Assembly (NCBI RefSeq): GCF_008728515.1
Contig: NC_044986.1
Coordinates: 53,618,855-53,682,854, forward strand
DNA from: Papio anubis
Taxonomy: Eukaryota > Chordata > Mammalia > Primates > Cercopithecidae
Length of the DNA: 64,000 nucleotides
Direction of reading: 5' to 3'
The notes beneath the pieces are model-generated. The model worked only from the letters and a program-made list of their open reading frames with translations. It did no database searches and was not told where the DNA came from. This document shows, piece by piece, positions 35,690 to 48,397 of this stretch. The position numbers and the translations under genes are program-made. Position 1 is the first letter of the stretch; the number at the start of each line of letters is the position of its first letter.

Positions 35690-36625
35690 ACATATAGCTT
35701 GAAACAAAAAGTACCCAGGAGCTGACTCAAAAAAATAAGAACATATATGAAAGGTCCTTGAAAAATTGTCTACCAACAGCTTTCTTTCACTTAGCAAAAT
35801 ATTCCTAAGGATTGCTTATGTTGTAGCATACGGTCTCAGTTTATTTTATTACTGAATAGCATTCCATTGCATGGTGGATATACCACATTTTGCTTATACA
35901 TTCACTATTTGTAAACATTTGGATTGTTTTCAGGATATAGCCATTATGAATACTACTGCTCTGACCATTCTTCAATATTTCTTTTCTAAGTATATATTTT
36001 AATTTGGGGGATAGATTTCTAGAAATGGAATTTCTGGATTGTATGCAAATTTATGTTTAATATGATAAGATGTCAGAGTTATACTCCATTCTGAGTTGCC
36101 TGGAATGGGATACCCTGGGGTGTGTAATTCTTGAATTCACTACCAAGAACATCTTTAAGTATGAAATTACATATTTCAATATCTGCTGATAAACTGAATT
36201 CTGTCTGCTAAATTCTTTGATATTTCACTTATTTGGTTATAAACTAAGATGAGAAATAGTAAAAACATGCTTTGGGTCTCCTCAGAAACATCAACAAACA
36301 CAGGGGATTATTTTTACTTCACCATTTTTATATAACTTTTTATTTTTGCTAAAGTTAAATCATTCCTTTTTTTTTTTCCTATATTGCACTAGGCACACAT
36401 TTCTAATTCAACTATTAATACAGAACTCCATGACAAAGCTATAAAACTTATCTCAATATATACAAACACATCGGGTACCTTTTAGTTTCCCATTTTATAA
36501 TTAAAGAATCTCTCCCAGACTATTCTTTTACCAGTCTGCACTATTTCCTTTCTAGGGCCTATAAAAACCTGTCATCTTGGGCTGCATTTACTGTCATCTT
36601 GAGAATTGCATTTGTGTCTCTCCTA
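35690..36625. repeat. Diverged duplication copy B (uninterrupted)
   Basis: Partner of copy A at 20990-24525. It holds the same antisense L1M ORF2 piece (35775-36080) followed by the same unrecognised sequence (36080-36625), without the L1M 3' UTR, LTR and L1PA insertions that split copy A. Direct orientation, offset about 14.7 kb on the left and 12.1 kb on the right. Confidence 0.62.
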
Positions 36626-37402
36626 TATTGGTTTTTTCATTTCCATATTCATGTCTTTCTCCCCTTGTTAATTCCTTATTTAGTGTAACATATCCTTAAA
36701 ACGCTGCTTCAGTAAAGTATATTAGGTCTAGACAACCTTGAGAAATTTCATGCTTTTATTCTACACCCATAATTTAAAATACTTTGGTAATGTGTGGAAT
36801 TCTAAGTTAGAAATATTTCCTGGAGATAGTGAAGACAATACTCTTTGGGTCTCTGAAATAATAATAGAACGTAATCTCCTGCTAATCTAATATGCTTATC
36901 TAGGATTATTTCTTGATACACGAAAACAAATTTCTCTCTGGTTTTTATAAGGCTCCTTTATTTCACTAGCCTAGCCTTTTGGGTAAATAATACAGTATGT
37001 TTTTGAGTAATTCTATATTTTTTAGGTATTCTATTTACACGTTTTTCTTGATTTCCTCTCTCATAGGAAGACAGTTCTTTATCTGTATTTTTCAGTCCTT
37101 CCATTAAAATTTCTGCCATCAAATTTTAATTTCTAATAATACTTCTTCATTTTTTCATATTCTAATTTACAGCAGCCTCTTGTTACTCTCTGAGAGTATC
37201 TCTGCTTATCTTTTTGAGAATTTTAATTCACATTTGTAAGGTTTTCTTCTCCTATAATTGTCTGGGTTTTCTCTGAGGCTGCATTGTTTTGGATTGCATT
37301 CAGCTTTAGCAGTAAGCTACAGTAACGACAATACTTTACTAACTGTGGCAGAAACTAATATAACAAACAATCCCAGGCCAGTGCCACTGCTCAAAGATGG
37401 TG
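36626..37402. other. Single-copy AT-rich DNA
   Basis: No gene seen. 37300-37390 may be the end of an old interspersed repeat that I cannot name. Confidence 0.5.
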
Positions 37403-37443
<41 letters not shown>

Positions 37444-37444
37444 T
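37403..37444 (+). repeat. (TTA)n microsatellite
   Basis: About 13 uninterrupted TTA units. Confidence 0.96.
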
Positions 37445-37631
37445 TGCTTCATGTCCTCAGCGTGTGACTTTCTTTTTTGAGGTATCACGATGGCTCTCAT
37501 ACCTCCAGGTATTATGTCTATATTTTAGGCAAGAAAATGAATAGATGGGGTTGGGTTAAAGGGCTAAAGGTATCATTAGCTGAGTTTATCTGCCTAAAAC
37601 AATTCCCCAGAAAATTCACTTTGAAACTTCT

Positions 37632-37663
37632 TATCATATATCTATGAGTATAGATATATGATA
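37632..37663. repeat. Perfect AT-rich inverted repeat
   Basis: Arms 'tatcatatatcta' and 'tagatatatgata', 13 bp each, around the 6-nt loop 'tgagta'. Confidence 0.85.
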
Positions 37664-38497
37664 TATCCGGAATACATATCTGGTCTCATGGCCTAAACAA
37701 AAAGGCATCTCACCCTTTCCTATGGGGTTGATGAATAACCTTTTTGATGGTGAATTTGCAGTAACAGGAACAGATGATGCTCTCAAAGAGTGATTATTGC
37801 ATTACCATTCACATTTAAATAATAAAACCTTCAAAAGTAATTGTATTATCTTAGTCCAGACTTCAGGCATTGTTACCTAGTAAACCTCATTTGGAAGGTG
37901 TTCAGATAAACGCATGGCCATTTTATCTGAGACCCCCAATATCAATATTAGTAAATCTCTAAGCTAGTTAGTTTCTCAGGAAAAAAAATAATAAAAAAAA
38001 AAAGATCTAATCTGAATGGAAACCATAAATCCGGCTTCCAAAATTCTAGAACCAAAGAAAGAACTTTTATTTTTTTCAGTATTTTGATCTGACGATAATT
38101 CTATTGTTGGTGTTTTGGTTCCTCAACCAGAACTTCAGCACTTATTGATGTTACTGAGCACAGAATACCTCCTGAAAGTAAGTGTTCCAGAGAAAACCAC
38201 ATGGCTACAGAGGCTGGGAATTTCTCGAGACTAGAGATCTTATGCCATTCGAATTTACCCAGTGCTTCCAATTCTTTAGTCTCTATTTATCTTTCTCACA
38301 AATTAGCTAGCTATTCTTGTTTGGCCCCCATGTAGGCCTTTAGGTTTTGGTTTTCTCCAGTCTGATATGTCTGCTACTACAGAACTATTTGTTTTCCATC
38401 TTTGAGTTGCCAGCAATTACTCTCTTCTCTGCTGTTGTCTCCCTTCCTGTTGTCTATTTTATTGTGATCTTAAACATTTTTTATAGCTTTAATTATA
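37664..38497. other. Single-copy DNA
   Basis: No gene or repeat recognised. A-rich at 37980-38003. Confidence 0.55.
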
Positions 38498-38590
38498 TTT
38501 TAGCATTCTGCAGAATGTAGATATTAATGTGCTTTCTTTTTTTGTTTTAGCATTTTGCAACATGCAGATATTAATGCACTTTCTTTTATT
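38498..38590 (+). repeat. 47-bp tandem duplication
   Basis: 'ttttagcattctgcagaatg' at 38498 recurs as 'ttttagcattttgcaacatg' at 38545, each followed by 'agatattaatg'. The second copy is cut by the AluS, so the duplication is older than that insertion. Confidence 0.8.
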
Positions 38591-38904
38591 ATTTATTTAT
38601 TTATTTTTGAGATAGAATTTCACTCTTGTCACCTTGCCCAGGCAGGAGTGAAATGGCACAATTTCGGCTCACTGCAACCTCTGCCTCTCAGGTTCAAGCG
38701 ATTCTCCTCTCCTGCCTCAGCCTCCCGAGTAGCTAGGATTTACAGGCACGCAACACCACACCAGGCTACTTTTTGTATTTTTTTAGTAGAATTGGAATTT
38801 CACCATGTTGGCCAGGCTATTCTCGAACTCCTGACCTCAGGTGATAACAATCGCATTGGCCTTCCAAAGTACTGGGATTACAGGCGTGAGCTACTGCGCC
38901 CAGC
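38581..38904 (-). mobile_element. AluS, antisense, with 9-bp TSD
   Basis: Full-length diverged Alu. TSD 'taatgcact' at 38572-38580 and 38905-38913 is perfect. The frame 38555-38962 is antisense-Alu translation, not a gene. Confidence 0.92.
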
Positions 38905-39093
38905 TAATGCACTATTTTCAACTAGAAGTTCTCCCCCATGCAGCCACACCAATATGTTTTAATATTTTAGTTGCTTTCACTAAACTTGGAAAACATTTAG
39001 GAAACAGAATGATTTATTTTATAAACATAGAGGTACATTCAGTGATGTGTCTCAAAAGATGCTGATGTCTTACATTAAAAATAGTTACTTCCC

Positions 39094-40493
39094 AAAACGG
39101 CATAGTACTGATACCAAAACAGATACATAGACCAATGGAACAGAACAGAGGCCTCAGAAATAATGCCACACATCTACAACCATCTGATCTTTGACAAACC
39201 TGACAAAGACAAGCAACGGGGAAAGGATTCCCTATTTAATAAATTGTGTTGGGAAAACTGGCTAGCCATATGCAGAAAACTGAAACTGGACCTCTTCCTT
39301 ACACCTTATACAAAAATTAAGATGGATTAAAGACTTAAACATTAAACCTAAAACCATAAAATCTCTAGAAGAAAACCTAGGCAATACCATTCAGGACATA
39401 GGCATGGGCAAAGACTTCATGACTAAAACACCAAAAGCAATGGCAACAAAAAAAACCAGCCAAAATTGAAAAAAGGGATCTAATTAAACTAAAGAGCTTC
39501 TGCACAGCAAAACAAATTATCTTCAGAGTGAATAGGCAACCTACAGAATCAGAGAAAATTTTGGCAATATATCCATCTGACAAAGGGCTAATATCGAGAA
39601 TCTACAAGGAACGTAAACAAATTTGCAAGGAAATAAAACAAACAACCCTATCAAAAAGTGGGCAAAGGATATGAACAGACACTTCTCAAAAGAAGACATG
39701 TATGCAGTCAACAAACGTATGAAAAAAACCTCATTATCACTGGTCATTAGAGAAATGCAAATCCAAACCACAATGAGATACCATCTCATGCCAGTTAGAA
39801 CGGCAATCATTAAAAAGTCAAGAAACGACAGCTACTGGGGAGGGTGTGGAGAAATGGAAACACTTTTACACTGTTGGTGGGAGTATAAACTAGTTCAACC
39901 ATTGTGAAAGACAGTGTGGAGATTCCTCAAGGATCTAAAATCAGAAATATCATTTGATCCAGCAATCCCATTACTGGGAATATACCCAAAGGATTATAAA
40001 TCATTCTATAAAGACACATGAAAACATGTTTACTGCAGCACTGTTCACAATAGCAAAGACTTGGAACTAACCCAAATGCCCATCAATGATATACTAGATA
40101 AAGAAAATGTGGCACATATACAGTCTGGAATACTATGCAGCTGTAAGAAAGGATGAGTTCATGTCCTTTGCAGGGACATGGATGAAGCTGAAAACCATTA
40201 TTCTCAGCAAACTAACACAGGAACAGAAAATCAAATACCACATGTTCTCACTCATAAGTGGAAGTTGAACAATGAGAACACATGGACACAGGGAGGGGAA
40301 CATCACGCACTGGGGTCAGTCGGGAGATGGGAGGCTAGGGAAGGGATAGCATTAGAAGAAATGCGTAATGTAGATGATGGGTTGGTGGATGCAGCAAATC
40401 ACCATGGCACGTGTATACCTATGTAACCAACCTGCACGTTCTGCACATGTATCCCAGAACTTAAAGTATAATTTTTTTAAAAAGTGTAAAATA
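39094..40493 (+). mobile_element. L1PA, 5' truncated, sense, with TSD
   Basis: Continuous ORF2 C-terminal half and 3' UTR, from 'ggcatagtactgataccaaa' to 'cccagaacttaaagtataat'. Flanks 'aaaaatagttacttc' (39077-39091) and 'aaaaatagtcatttc' (40494-40507) form the TSD. The target is compatible with the TTTT/AA endonuclease site. Frame 39623-39907 (KKWAKDMNRHFSKEDMYAVN and onward) is ORF2 remnant. No inversion here. Confidence 0.94.
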
Positions 40494-40507
40494 AAAAATA
40501 GTCATTT

Positions 40508-41224
40508 CACCCCCCAAAAATTAATTAAATCCAGTTTAAAATGCTTTATACCAAACAAGACTAAAAAAGAAAAGGGAATGTGCTAAAATATGAATTTCGT
40601 TTTATTACTGTGTGAGGTAATTTTTCTTTCTAGTTATTCAATATCATTACAACTCAATTAAGCTCCAGAAATATATCTATAGTCTTTGATATTTCATTAT
40701 TGTTGGTTTCAGAAACTTCTTTAGGCTCTGAGCATAAAGTCTGAGTGGATCATTATCTTCACAGAACCTATAGTCAATTGGAGGTGATATTCATGTGCAG
40801 GCAATTTCATGTAAGGTGATGTAAACTTTGTTAGTGAAATACTGCCTCTGATGAAGGCAGCACTGGGTACTCGCTCAGAAAGTGTGGATTAAGGAAGGAC
40901 ATAATTGAGAAAGCACCTTCTAAATTGAGACCCAAAGATTTGCTTTCTAAGGAGTTTGGATTTTTTGCTCCCCATCTTTCTGGCAGATTTGCCTTTCATA
41001 CTCCTGCTACTTTCAGGTAAGCTAAAATTCTGAGCTTTAATATTTGACTGGAAGACTTTGTTTTACCAGGATAACAAAAATCTTATCACCTAGTGAAATT
41101 TATTTCTTTATACTGTCTATTACCCAAGTCGAGAACCTATGTAACTGTACAAATTGCTGCCTGCCTTTTGCACTGGTCAAATAATTGCACAGCTATATGT
41201 GGAGATGTTGATGTGCCCTATTTC
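40508..41224. other. Single-copy DNA, possible L2 at 40730-40960
   Basis: No gene. 40730-40960 follows L2 order loosely ('cttcacagaacctatagtca', 'gaaggcagcactgggtactc'). Confidence 0.45.
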
Positions 41225-41360
41225 TTCTAGCGGTGAGATTCTGGTAGTTATTTAAATTATCTAAGCTTTGCTTTATTCTCTGTAAATGGTGACAATTCCA
41301 TCTATTTCATGGAATAGGATCACATAAAGTGCTGACTGTAAACTGATAAACAATGTACTT
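41225..41360 (+). mobile_element. MIR-family SINE remnant
   Basis: 'agttatttaaattatctaag', 'ttattctctgtaaatggtga' and 'ggatcacataaagtgctgac', in MIR order. Confidence 0.6.
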
Positions 41361-42421
41361 GACATACTAGGTACTTTATGTTAAATACCATTGTTATGAA
41401 TGTATCCATCATATGAGAACAAAAACAATTCAGGTTTATTTCTCATTGTGCTATTCTTATTATAAGGAACCCCATGATAATTGTCATAAGTATGTAGACA
41501 CGAGCCATCCAAGTAGTAAGAACAAATACAGTATGTACAGTTCGTATGTATATGAATAATATAAAATTACTGACTCCACTTGCATGTTATAATCTCTGCT
41601 AGAGAATTATAGTGGTATAATGATATGTAATAATTATTATAGTTCATACTTTATTGATTTGAATTATGTATTACCTACCAGTATGTAATCAGGATCCTGG
41701 AGGTCACATTCTTTTCAGTTTGTTTTGTAATTATTTAATTTTTTATTATTTTACAGCTATTATATTGCCATTTTGGCCTATATTTAGAAGTATAGATTCG
41801 TTTTGTGTGACAGAGAAATAAAATGATTTTATCTTATTGTCTTGTTCAGAAAGATGAATCATGGAAAGACACTAAAATAAAATATCTGACCCTTTGCATT
41901 AACACTAGGAGGCATAATTTTTGTTAGCTTTCCTCTACTTAATTCATCCCTTTGTTTTATCAAAAAGATGAAATAGAATAATTCTGTGGATGAGAAAACA
42001 AGTGTCTATCTGTTTGTGTATGTATGAGTATGTACATTTGTGTGTATGTATGTCCATCTGTGGTACTTACTTCCTCGGATCAGCAATTACAAGAAAAACA
42101 AAGCATGTTTTATGTTACAAATTTAAAAACAAAGTGAATAATGCATTTAATATTATCTCTTTACAGAGAAACAATTTAAGCTTACAAAATGAATGTAATT
42201 ATCCCAAAATAAATCAAGACATAGTTTTATCCCTGGGGGGAAAATGAATACATTAAAGTTTATGAAGACTAGTTGATGCTTTCTAATGTTATTATGTGCT
42301 GTCCAATTTTTGAAATTGATATCACATATTAAAAATATGTAGTTTATATAGGATTTGATGTTTCTATATTTTGGATGCTTATATATATGAAGATAGCAAG
42401 AAAATCATATACAAATTGAGA
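41361..42421. other. Single-copy AT-rich DNA
   Basis: No gene. A short TATG/TGTG-rich patch lies at 42018-42052. Confidence 0.55.
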
Positions 42422-42905
42422 TGGTTAATTTTACCTGTAAACTTGACTGACTATGGGGTATGCAGACTAAATATTATTTCTGAGTGTTCTTGTGAGAGGG
42501 CTTCCAGATGAGATTGGCATTTGAATCAATGATCATAGTCAAATAGGTTGCTTTCCCTAAATAGAACAAAAGGCAAAGGAAAGAAGAATTTACCCCTTCT
42601 TTCCAGCCTCGCTCAGCTGGGACATTTCATCTTATCCTCTCTGGACCTTGGCCTTACCTGGAATTTACATCAGTGGCTCCCCAGGTTTTCAGGCCTTTGG
42701 ACTCAGACTGAATTACATCATTGTGACTCTCCACCTTGCAGAAGACACATTGTGGGACTTGCCTACCTTCGCAGTTGTGTGAGGAAACTTCTTATAATAA
42801 ATCTCTCTCTCTCCCTCCCCCACCCTGCGTAAACATATGTATGTGTATACATGTATGTGTTTATGTATACTTTTTCTATTTGTTTGTAGAACTCTGACTA
42901 ATACA
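42422..42905 (+). mobile_element. LTR-like repeat, ERVL/MaLR class (MLT2-like)
   Basis: Familiar high-copy LTR text: 'tggttaattttacctgtaaa', 'gatgagattggcatttgaat', 'caggcctttggactcagact', a poly-A signal in 'cttataataaatctc' and the end 'ctctgactaataca'. CT-rich (42802-42820) and TATG-rich (42834-42866) runs have expanded near its 3' end. No TSD found. Confidence 0.6.
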
Positions 42906-42979
42906 ATACTTTATCTAGACACCTATTCAGCGCTTTCTGTTCATCAAAGTCAATTTAGATGCCTGGAATGCAAAGACCA

Positions 42980-43036
42980 GTCCCTCCCTCCCTCCTTCCT
43001 TCCTTCCTTCCTTCCTTCTTTCCTTCCTTCCTTCCA
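42980..43036 (+). repeat. (CCCT)n/(CTTC)n microsatellite
   Basis: Pyrimidine-only tract beside the poly-T of the next Alu, probably grown from that tail. Confidence 0.93.
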
Positions 43037-43281
43037 TTTTTTTGAGATGGAGACTTGTTCTGTCACCCAGGCTGGAATGCAGTGGCACGATCTCTGCTCA
43101 CTGCAAGCTCTACCTCCTGGGTTCACGCCATTCTCCTGCCTTAGCCTCCTGAGTAGCTGGGACTACAGGCGCCTGCCACCACGCCCGGCTAATTTTTTAA
43201 CATTTTTTTTAGTACAGACGGGGTTTCACCGTATTAACCAGGATGGTCTCGATCTCCTGACCTCGTGATCTGCCCGCCTTG
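43037..43281 (-). mobile_element. AluY, antisense, 5' truncated
   Basis: Poly-T, right monomer and most of the left monomer, ending at 'gatctgcccgccttgg'. The first 45 or so bases of the Alu are missing. The sequence passes straight into an (AAC)n run at 43287-43309. Confidence 0.9.
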
Positions 43282-43284
43282 GTT

Positions 43285-43309
43285 AAACCAACAACAACAA
43301 CAACAACTT
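43285..43309 (+). repeat. (AAC)n microsatellite
   Basis: About seven AAC units at the truncation point of the AluY. Confidence 0.9.
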
Positions 43310-44019
43310 GCACTTAAGGAATTAACATTCTTGATGTCTACATATATTTTATGCATTGTTCAACAAAATATTGGGGCAGATTTTAATAAAAACATAACAA
43401 TATTTATGGGTATAGAAAGATATTTTATGAATATATATTTATAATGTATAGAGAGAACCAGATAGTCAAATCAAGTGAAAATAAATTAGAATACTACATT
43501 AGGAACAGGTGGCAATGTGTAGTGCAGAGTGTGGAGTAGCAGTAACAAAAATAGATTAGAAAAGTGCTGCTCAGAATTACGGGGTTTTGGAGACCAATAA
43601 ATATGATTTGTAAATAGAAGCTGAAAGTCTAGATGGCAAAATCAAAGAAAAACTTGAATAGGTACCATAATTTTTATTATTCATGGTTATCCATATTATT
43701 TTAATTACGATCACATTCTAGCTCTAAGCCTGACTTAAATGTAGGTTCTTTAGTTATTAGAAACCTGATACAGAGAGTAGCAAGCTGAGAAAAATTAAAG
43801 GAAAGACAAAAATAAAATTTAAAAAGGACAAAGTATTCTGTAATTCAAACAACAAAGAAGAGAACCGCTTATTTCTGGCCCAATCAAAATTTGTTTTTAA
43901 GAAATGAAAGAGGCAATGCTTCTATTAAGGCCCTTGATTTTGCCAGTGGCTTTTACATTTGGGTTGATTTGGTAATGGCATCCTTTAAATGGAAGGCCTT
44001 GTTAGACACTCAGGCCTGG
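43310..44019. other. Single-copy DNA
   Basis: No gene or repeat recognised. Confidence 0.6.
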
Positions 44020-44190
44020 ATTGATGAAGACACAGGTGCCTAGTCCTGAATTCACCTCCATCTGGCCATGTGATTTCAGATGAACTGCTTGCCTTCTTTA
44101 CCTCCACAGCCTTAAATTTCTTCAGGTGTAAGATGAAAGAAAGAAGCTCAGTGACCCTTAAAAGTACTTTAGGCTCTCATAAGTTACAAT
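44020..44190 (+). mobile_element. MIR SINE
   Basis: 'cacctccatctggccatgtg', 'cagatgaactgcttgccttc', 'aaatttcttcaggtgtaaga' and 'aaaagtactttaggctctca' in MIR order. Confidence 0.62.
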
Positions 44191-46184
44191 TCTATTATTC
44201 TTCGCCCTCTTCTGCTCTGACAGAGCTTTCCCTTTACAAGTTCCGAATGTTCCTGGAGAATGCATTGAGAAACATGCTCTGATTCTGTAGTGGAGCAACT
44301 ACAGAACTCTTGGCCCTTCAGTATGACGTTTTTAGCCAAAAGTTTTCCCTCTAGCAATGCAATCCTGGATTTAACAGGACCTCTAATTTTTACCTTCTTG
44401 CAAAGGCATTTTTGTTCTTTATACTTAACAGAAACTGTTCCCATTAAATTATTTCAAAGCCCAGAAAATAAGTCAATTCTTGGTACTTTAATGCTATAAT
44501 CATCAGTCATCTTTAAAAAAATGTCATCAGCACAAAGGAATACCATAAATGACCTAACTACACAGGAGAGTTCCTAAGCAAATGGGAATATTTTTAAAAA
44601 ATAAAAACAATGGATACAGTATATCATTTTGCTTCCTCCGCAACTTATCTTTTATCTAATGGAAGACCTATTATTTTCTTTCCTTCCTAAAAATGTAGAC
44701 AGATAAAAAATAAATAGCCTAACTTCTAATTCAGCCTTTAATATCTTTTTTCTCCTGAAGTCCTTACAATGAATACAATTTATGCTAACACCTACGTAGA
44801 CATATCACAAAGATGAAAGGGTTCTGTTTGAAAAAAAAAAAAAGATTTCCCACATAGGAAGAGTTTAGTCTTGTTTCCAGAAACACAACATCTAAAAACT
44901 TTGTGAAGAGGAATGTTGCTTGGGGGAAAGGAAGATGTTTGTACTTGGACATTTCTTACTAATTTATGGCTGACCGTCCACTGAAACACTTCAAATGCTT
45001 CACCTTTATATCCCTTTTCAGAAAAGATGGAGCATGAAATTTTAAAAATTGCTTTCCACACACAAATTATTATCCAAAACTCCAATAGTATTAACATGTA
45101 TTTATAAGCAATGAAATGCAAAAGTTACTCACTGTAAGAAACCTGTCCTGTCTCTAGATTCCTAATGATGAACTTACTAAGATATTTTTCATGGATAAGA
45201 TACTTAAGTCTTGGTTCTGAAATGAGAATAGTAATTATTTATCAGACTAAAATAAAAGAATAAAATGAACTTTTAAGGTTTTGCTTAGTTTTAAGACATG
45301 TGATATCATTCAGTAAAAACTGTGTAGCAAGATAATACATTTTCCTGATTTTTCAAAGATTTAGGTAGCATTAAGTTGATCTTATGGTGTCAATTGTAAA
45401 AAGGAAAGAGTGCCCAATACTTACTTTTAGTAGTAATATTTTGATTGTCCTTCAAATTACATGCTTCTTACATATTTATTCATGTACTCAGTAAATATTC
45501 CGTGCCGGTTTCTATTTTTTCACTGTGGTCATGCTATCCCTTTTCTCATTTTGTTTTTGATACTTTAAAACACATACCATTAGGTAATATCTGAAGTGTT
45601 CTAACTGAACTGTAAATGACAGTCTGTTTCTCAGTTTGATCTTTGTCTTCTGTAAGAATAAGTGCTGTATCTTTTACTTATTTTGAGTTATTACTACCAC
45701 TGCTTATATGGCATACTGTGGGTTGCTTCTTACTGTCCTATCCCTTTTCTTCCTTGTGAAAACAGACAGCTTAATTTTAGCTGAGCTAAAAGAATGTATT
45801 TTCAAGTCTCACTTAAAGTTAGATGTAATGATGTGATTACCTGACAGACAAAAAATGTATAGGAAAACATAATTTTGTACCATTAAGAAATGAGGAAAAC
45901 TAGCAAATAATTTCTTCTTTTGTTAATGACAGCATAATTTGTATAATATTAACATGCTGTCAATAACCAGCATAAATTTTAGGTATATAGTCAGTTCTCA
46001 ATATTCCCAGTATTAATGTTTATAAAGTTGCTGTGAATACAGAATTAACAGATACTGAAACATTGTTTCTATGGTAATATGTAAATAAATAAATTTATAT
46101 CTGTATGTATATGTGGGTACAAATAAACATACATATCTCACATAGATTGAATCTAAAAAAAAAAAAAATCTCATCCTGGTAGAT
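44191..46184. other. Single-copy DNA
   Basis: No gene seen. Short frames at 44184-44444 (-), 44290-44499 (+) and 44792-45121 (-) overlap one another or AT-rich DNA and have no recognisable domain. Faint L2-like text near 45470-45510 is not called. Confidence 0.5.
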
Positions 46185-46345
46185 TCCATTGTCTTTATTT
46201 TACAAAAGAATAAATGAAATTCAGAAATGTTAAGTTGACTTGCCTGAGACGGTGCCACTAACAGGTGCCAGAATTGGGATTCAAGTCCCATTCAACTGGA
46301 AGAACTAAAACTTCTTCCACTACTCTGCATCAGCCTCTACCAGCT
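46185..46345 (+). mobile_element. MIR SINE
   Basis: 'ccattgtctttattttacaa', 'gttaagttgacttgcctgag' and 'ccagaattgggattcaagtc'. Confidence 0.72.
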
Positions 46346-46859
46346 CCACCCTCTGGGAAAGCTAAAACCGGAAGGCAAAGCATGCCCTCGTTAGACATCA
46401 GCTGGAAACATGCACATCAGGCGACTCAAATCTACCACTGTTCTGTGTGTGTCTGCTAACTACCTAGAAATTGCCAAGTATTAATTTTGGGATTACAAAC
46501 AAATTTTAATGTGTAGGATAATTTGCAAATACAGAATCTGCAAAAAAATGAGGTTTGACTGTATATACTGTTGAAGGCACTGGATAGAAGGCAAAAACAG
46601 CAGAAACTGAAAGAGACTTCCACTGAAAAAAGTAATTACATTGAAGAGCATACACATTTATCTGCAAAAAACAGCATTCTTATTCATCTGAAAAGTGAGA
46701 GGTCAGAATTTACTGCTACCAGAGCAATTGGAAAATAAATGGGAACCTTCAGAAAATGAGAAGCCATAGTAGGAAAGCCAAAATATCTGCATAGAAATTT
46801 CCCTTATATCCTTTGGTAAAATTCTTAACTGAGTAAGGCAAGAGTGTGATTAAGCCCAG
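46346..46859. other. Single-copy or very old L1 5' sequence
   Basis: No gene. It could be the diverged 5' part of the following L1M, but I cannot show it. Confidence 0.45.
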
Positions 46860-48397
46860 CAGAAATAAATAGGAATGCCAAAGGGTCTAAACAGAGATTT
46901 TTGGAAACTCTGGAGTAAAATAGATTAAAGTTGAGAAATAAATTTTTCCAGCTGAATCATAAAACCAGTAATATTAAATGAAGATCTGCAGAAAAAAGGA
47001 AAATAATACCAGATGAAAATTCATATCTAGAGAAGGAAAGATAAAATGCTAAATATATGATGAAATGTAATTTACTGTTTTGCTTTCTTTTTTAGATACT
47101 GTAAAGAAAATCAGTTGATTAAAATAAGTTATAATAATATGTTCTCAGACATATATGTTTAAATAAAATGCATGAAAACAATGGCAACAGTAATGACACG
47201 AGGAGGTTAAATGGAATTATAAGGCTAATAGAAAACAAATACCAATACGGTAGACTTAAACCAGATATATCATTAATTTCATGACAATTAACGGACTAAA
47301 AAGTCAAAAAGACATGTATTGACAGACTGGATTAAAAAAACAAGAAATAAATATGTCAATATGTTGTTTATAGAAAACACAAAACTTTGAATATAAAGAC
47401 AGGTAAAATAATAGACATATTATAATGAATGTAAAGTAAAATATTTAGAAAATATATTTCATGCAAACACTAATGGGAAAAAAGCTGGTCTGGCTAGGTT
47501 TATCAATAAGAATTAAGAAAATAATGTCACAAGAGATAAAGTAGGTCATTTCAAAATAAAATCAAGCAACAGACCCTTAATAAAACCTAATAATCTTTAA
47601 GGTATACACAGCTAATAACATAGTGAAAATTAATACAATGAAAGGCAAAGATGAACAAATTCACAATCATATTTGGAAATGTTAATAAATCATTCTTAGG
47701 AGTTGATGAAAAAAGACAAGTAAGAAAATAGAATATTTTAATAATACTATTAACTGACTTGTTCTCATTTATATTTATAGAACACTATACCAACAATTGC
47801 TGGACACATAATGGTTTTCAAGTGGAACCATTTACAAAGTAAGCCCTAGTCTGAGGAAATCACAATAAATTTCAAAGGATTTAAAAATATAGTCTTAACC
47901 TCTGACTACTCGGAGTTAAGTTACAAATCAAAATTTAAAAATACCCAAAACAAACAAATGTTTGACACTGAGCAGAACTTCCAAAGACCACACGGGTTAA
48001 AGAAAAATAAGGGGAAAATATATGGAACTACTCTGAAGTGAAAAAAAAAATTAAAAATAATTAAAACAACGTATCAAAATGTATGGGATGTAGCTAATGC
48101 AATTCTTAGAGGGGAATTTATTTTTATTAAGCTCTTAAACACTAAAGAAGAAAAACAAAATAATAAGTTAAGATTTCTTTGTATATGTCTAGTTAAAGAA
48201 CCAATCAAACCAAGGGAAGTAGTATTAGTAAAAAATAAAATAAATCAATAAAATACAAAGAAAACCTAAATAAATAAATATTAACTATCTAAAATCCTAA
48301 TAAAATTGATATATTCCTAGACATAATAATCATAAAAATAAAAAAGAAAAAACATAAATGAACTATATCAGAAATGAAAGAAATCACTATATATCCT

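Noticed and set aside
38555..38962. 135-codon frame
   Set aside because: Antisense Alu translation (FSSPASASRVARIYRHA type). Similar Alu frames at 13461, 20574, 32329 and 62177 were rejected likewise.
42980..43268. 143-codon frame starting near 42837
   Set aside because: It crosses an LTR end, a CTTC microsatellite and an antisense Alu in turn, so it is a chance frame.
44184..45121. Short frames as possible small genes
   Set aside because: They overlap in opposite directions, have no domains, and partly lie in MIR or AT-rich DNA.
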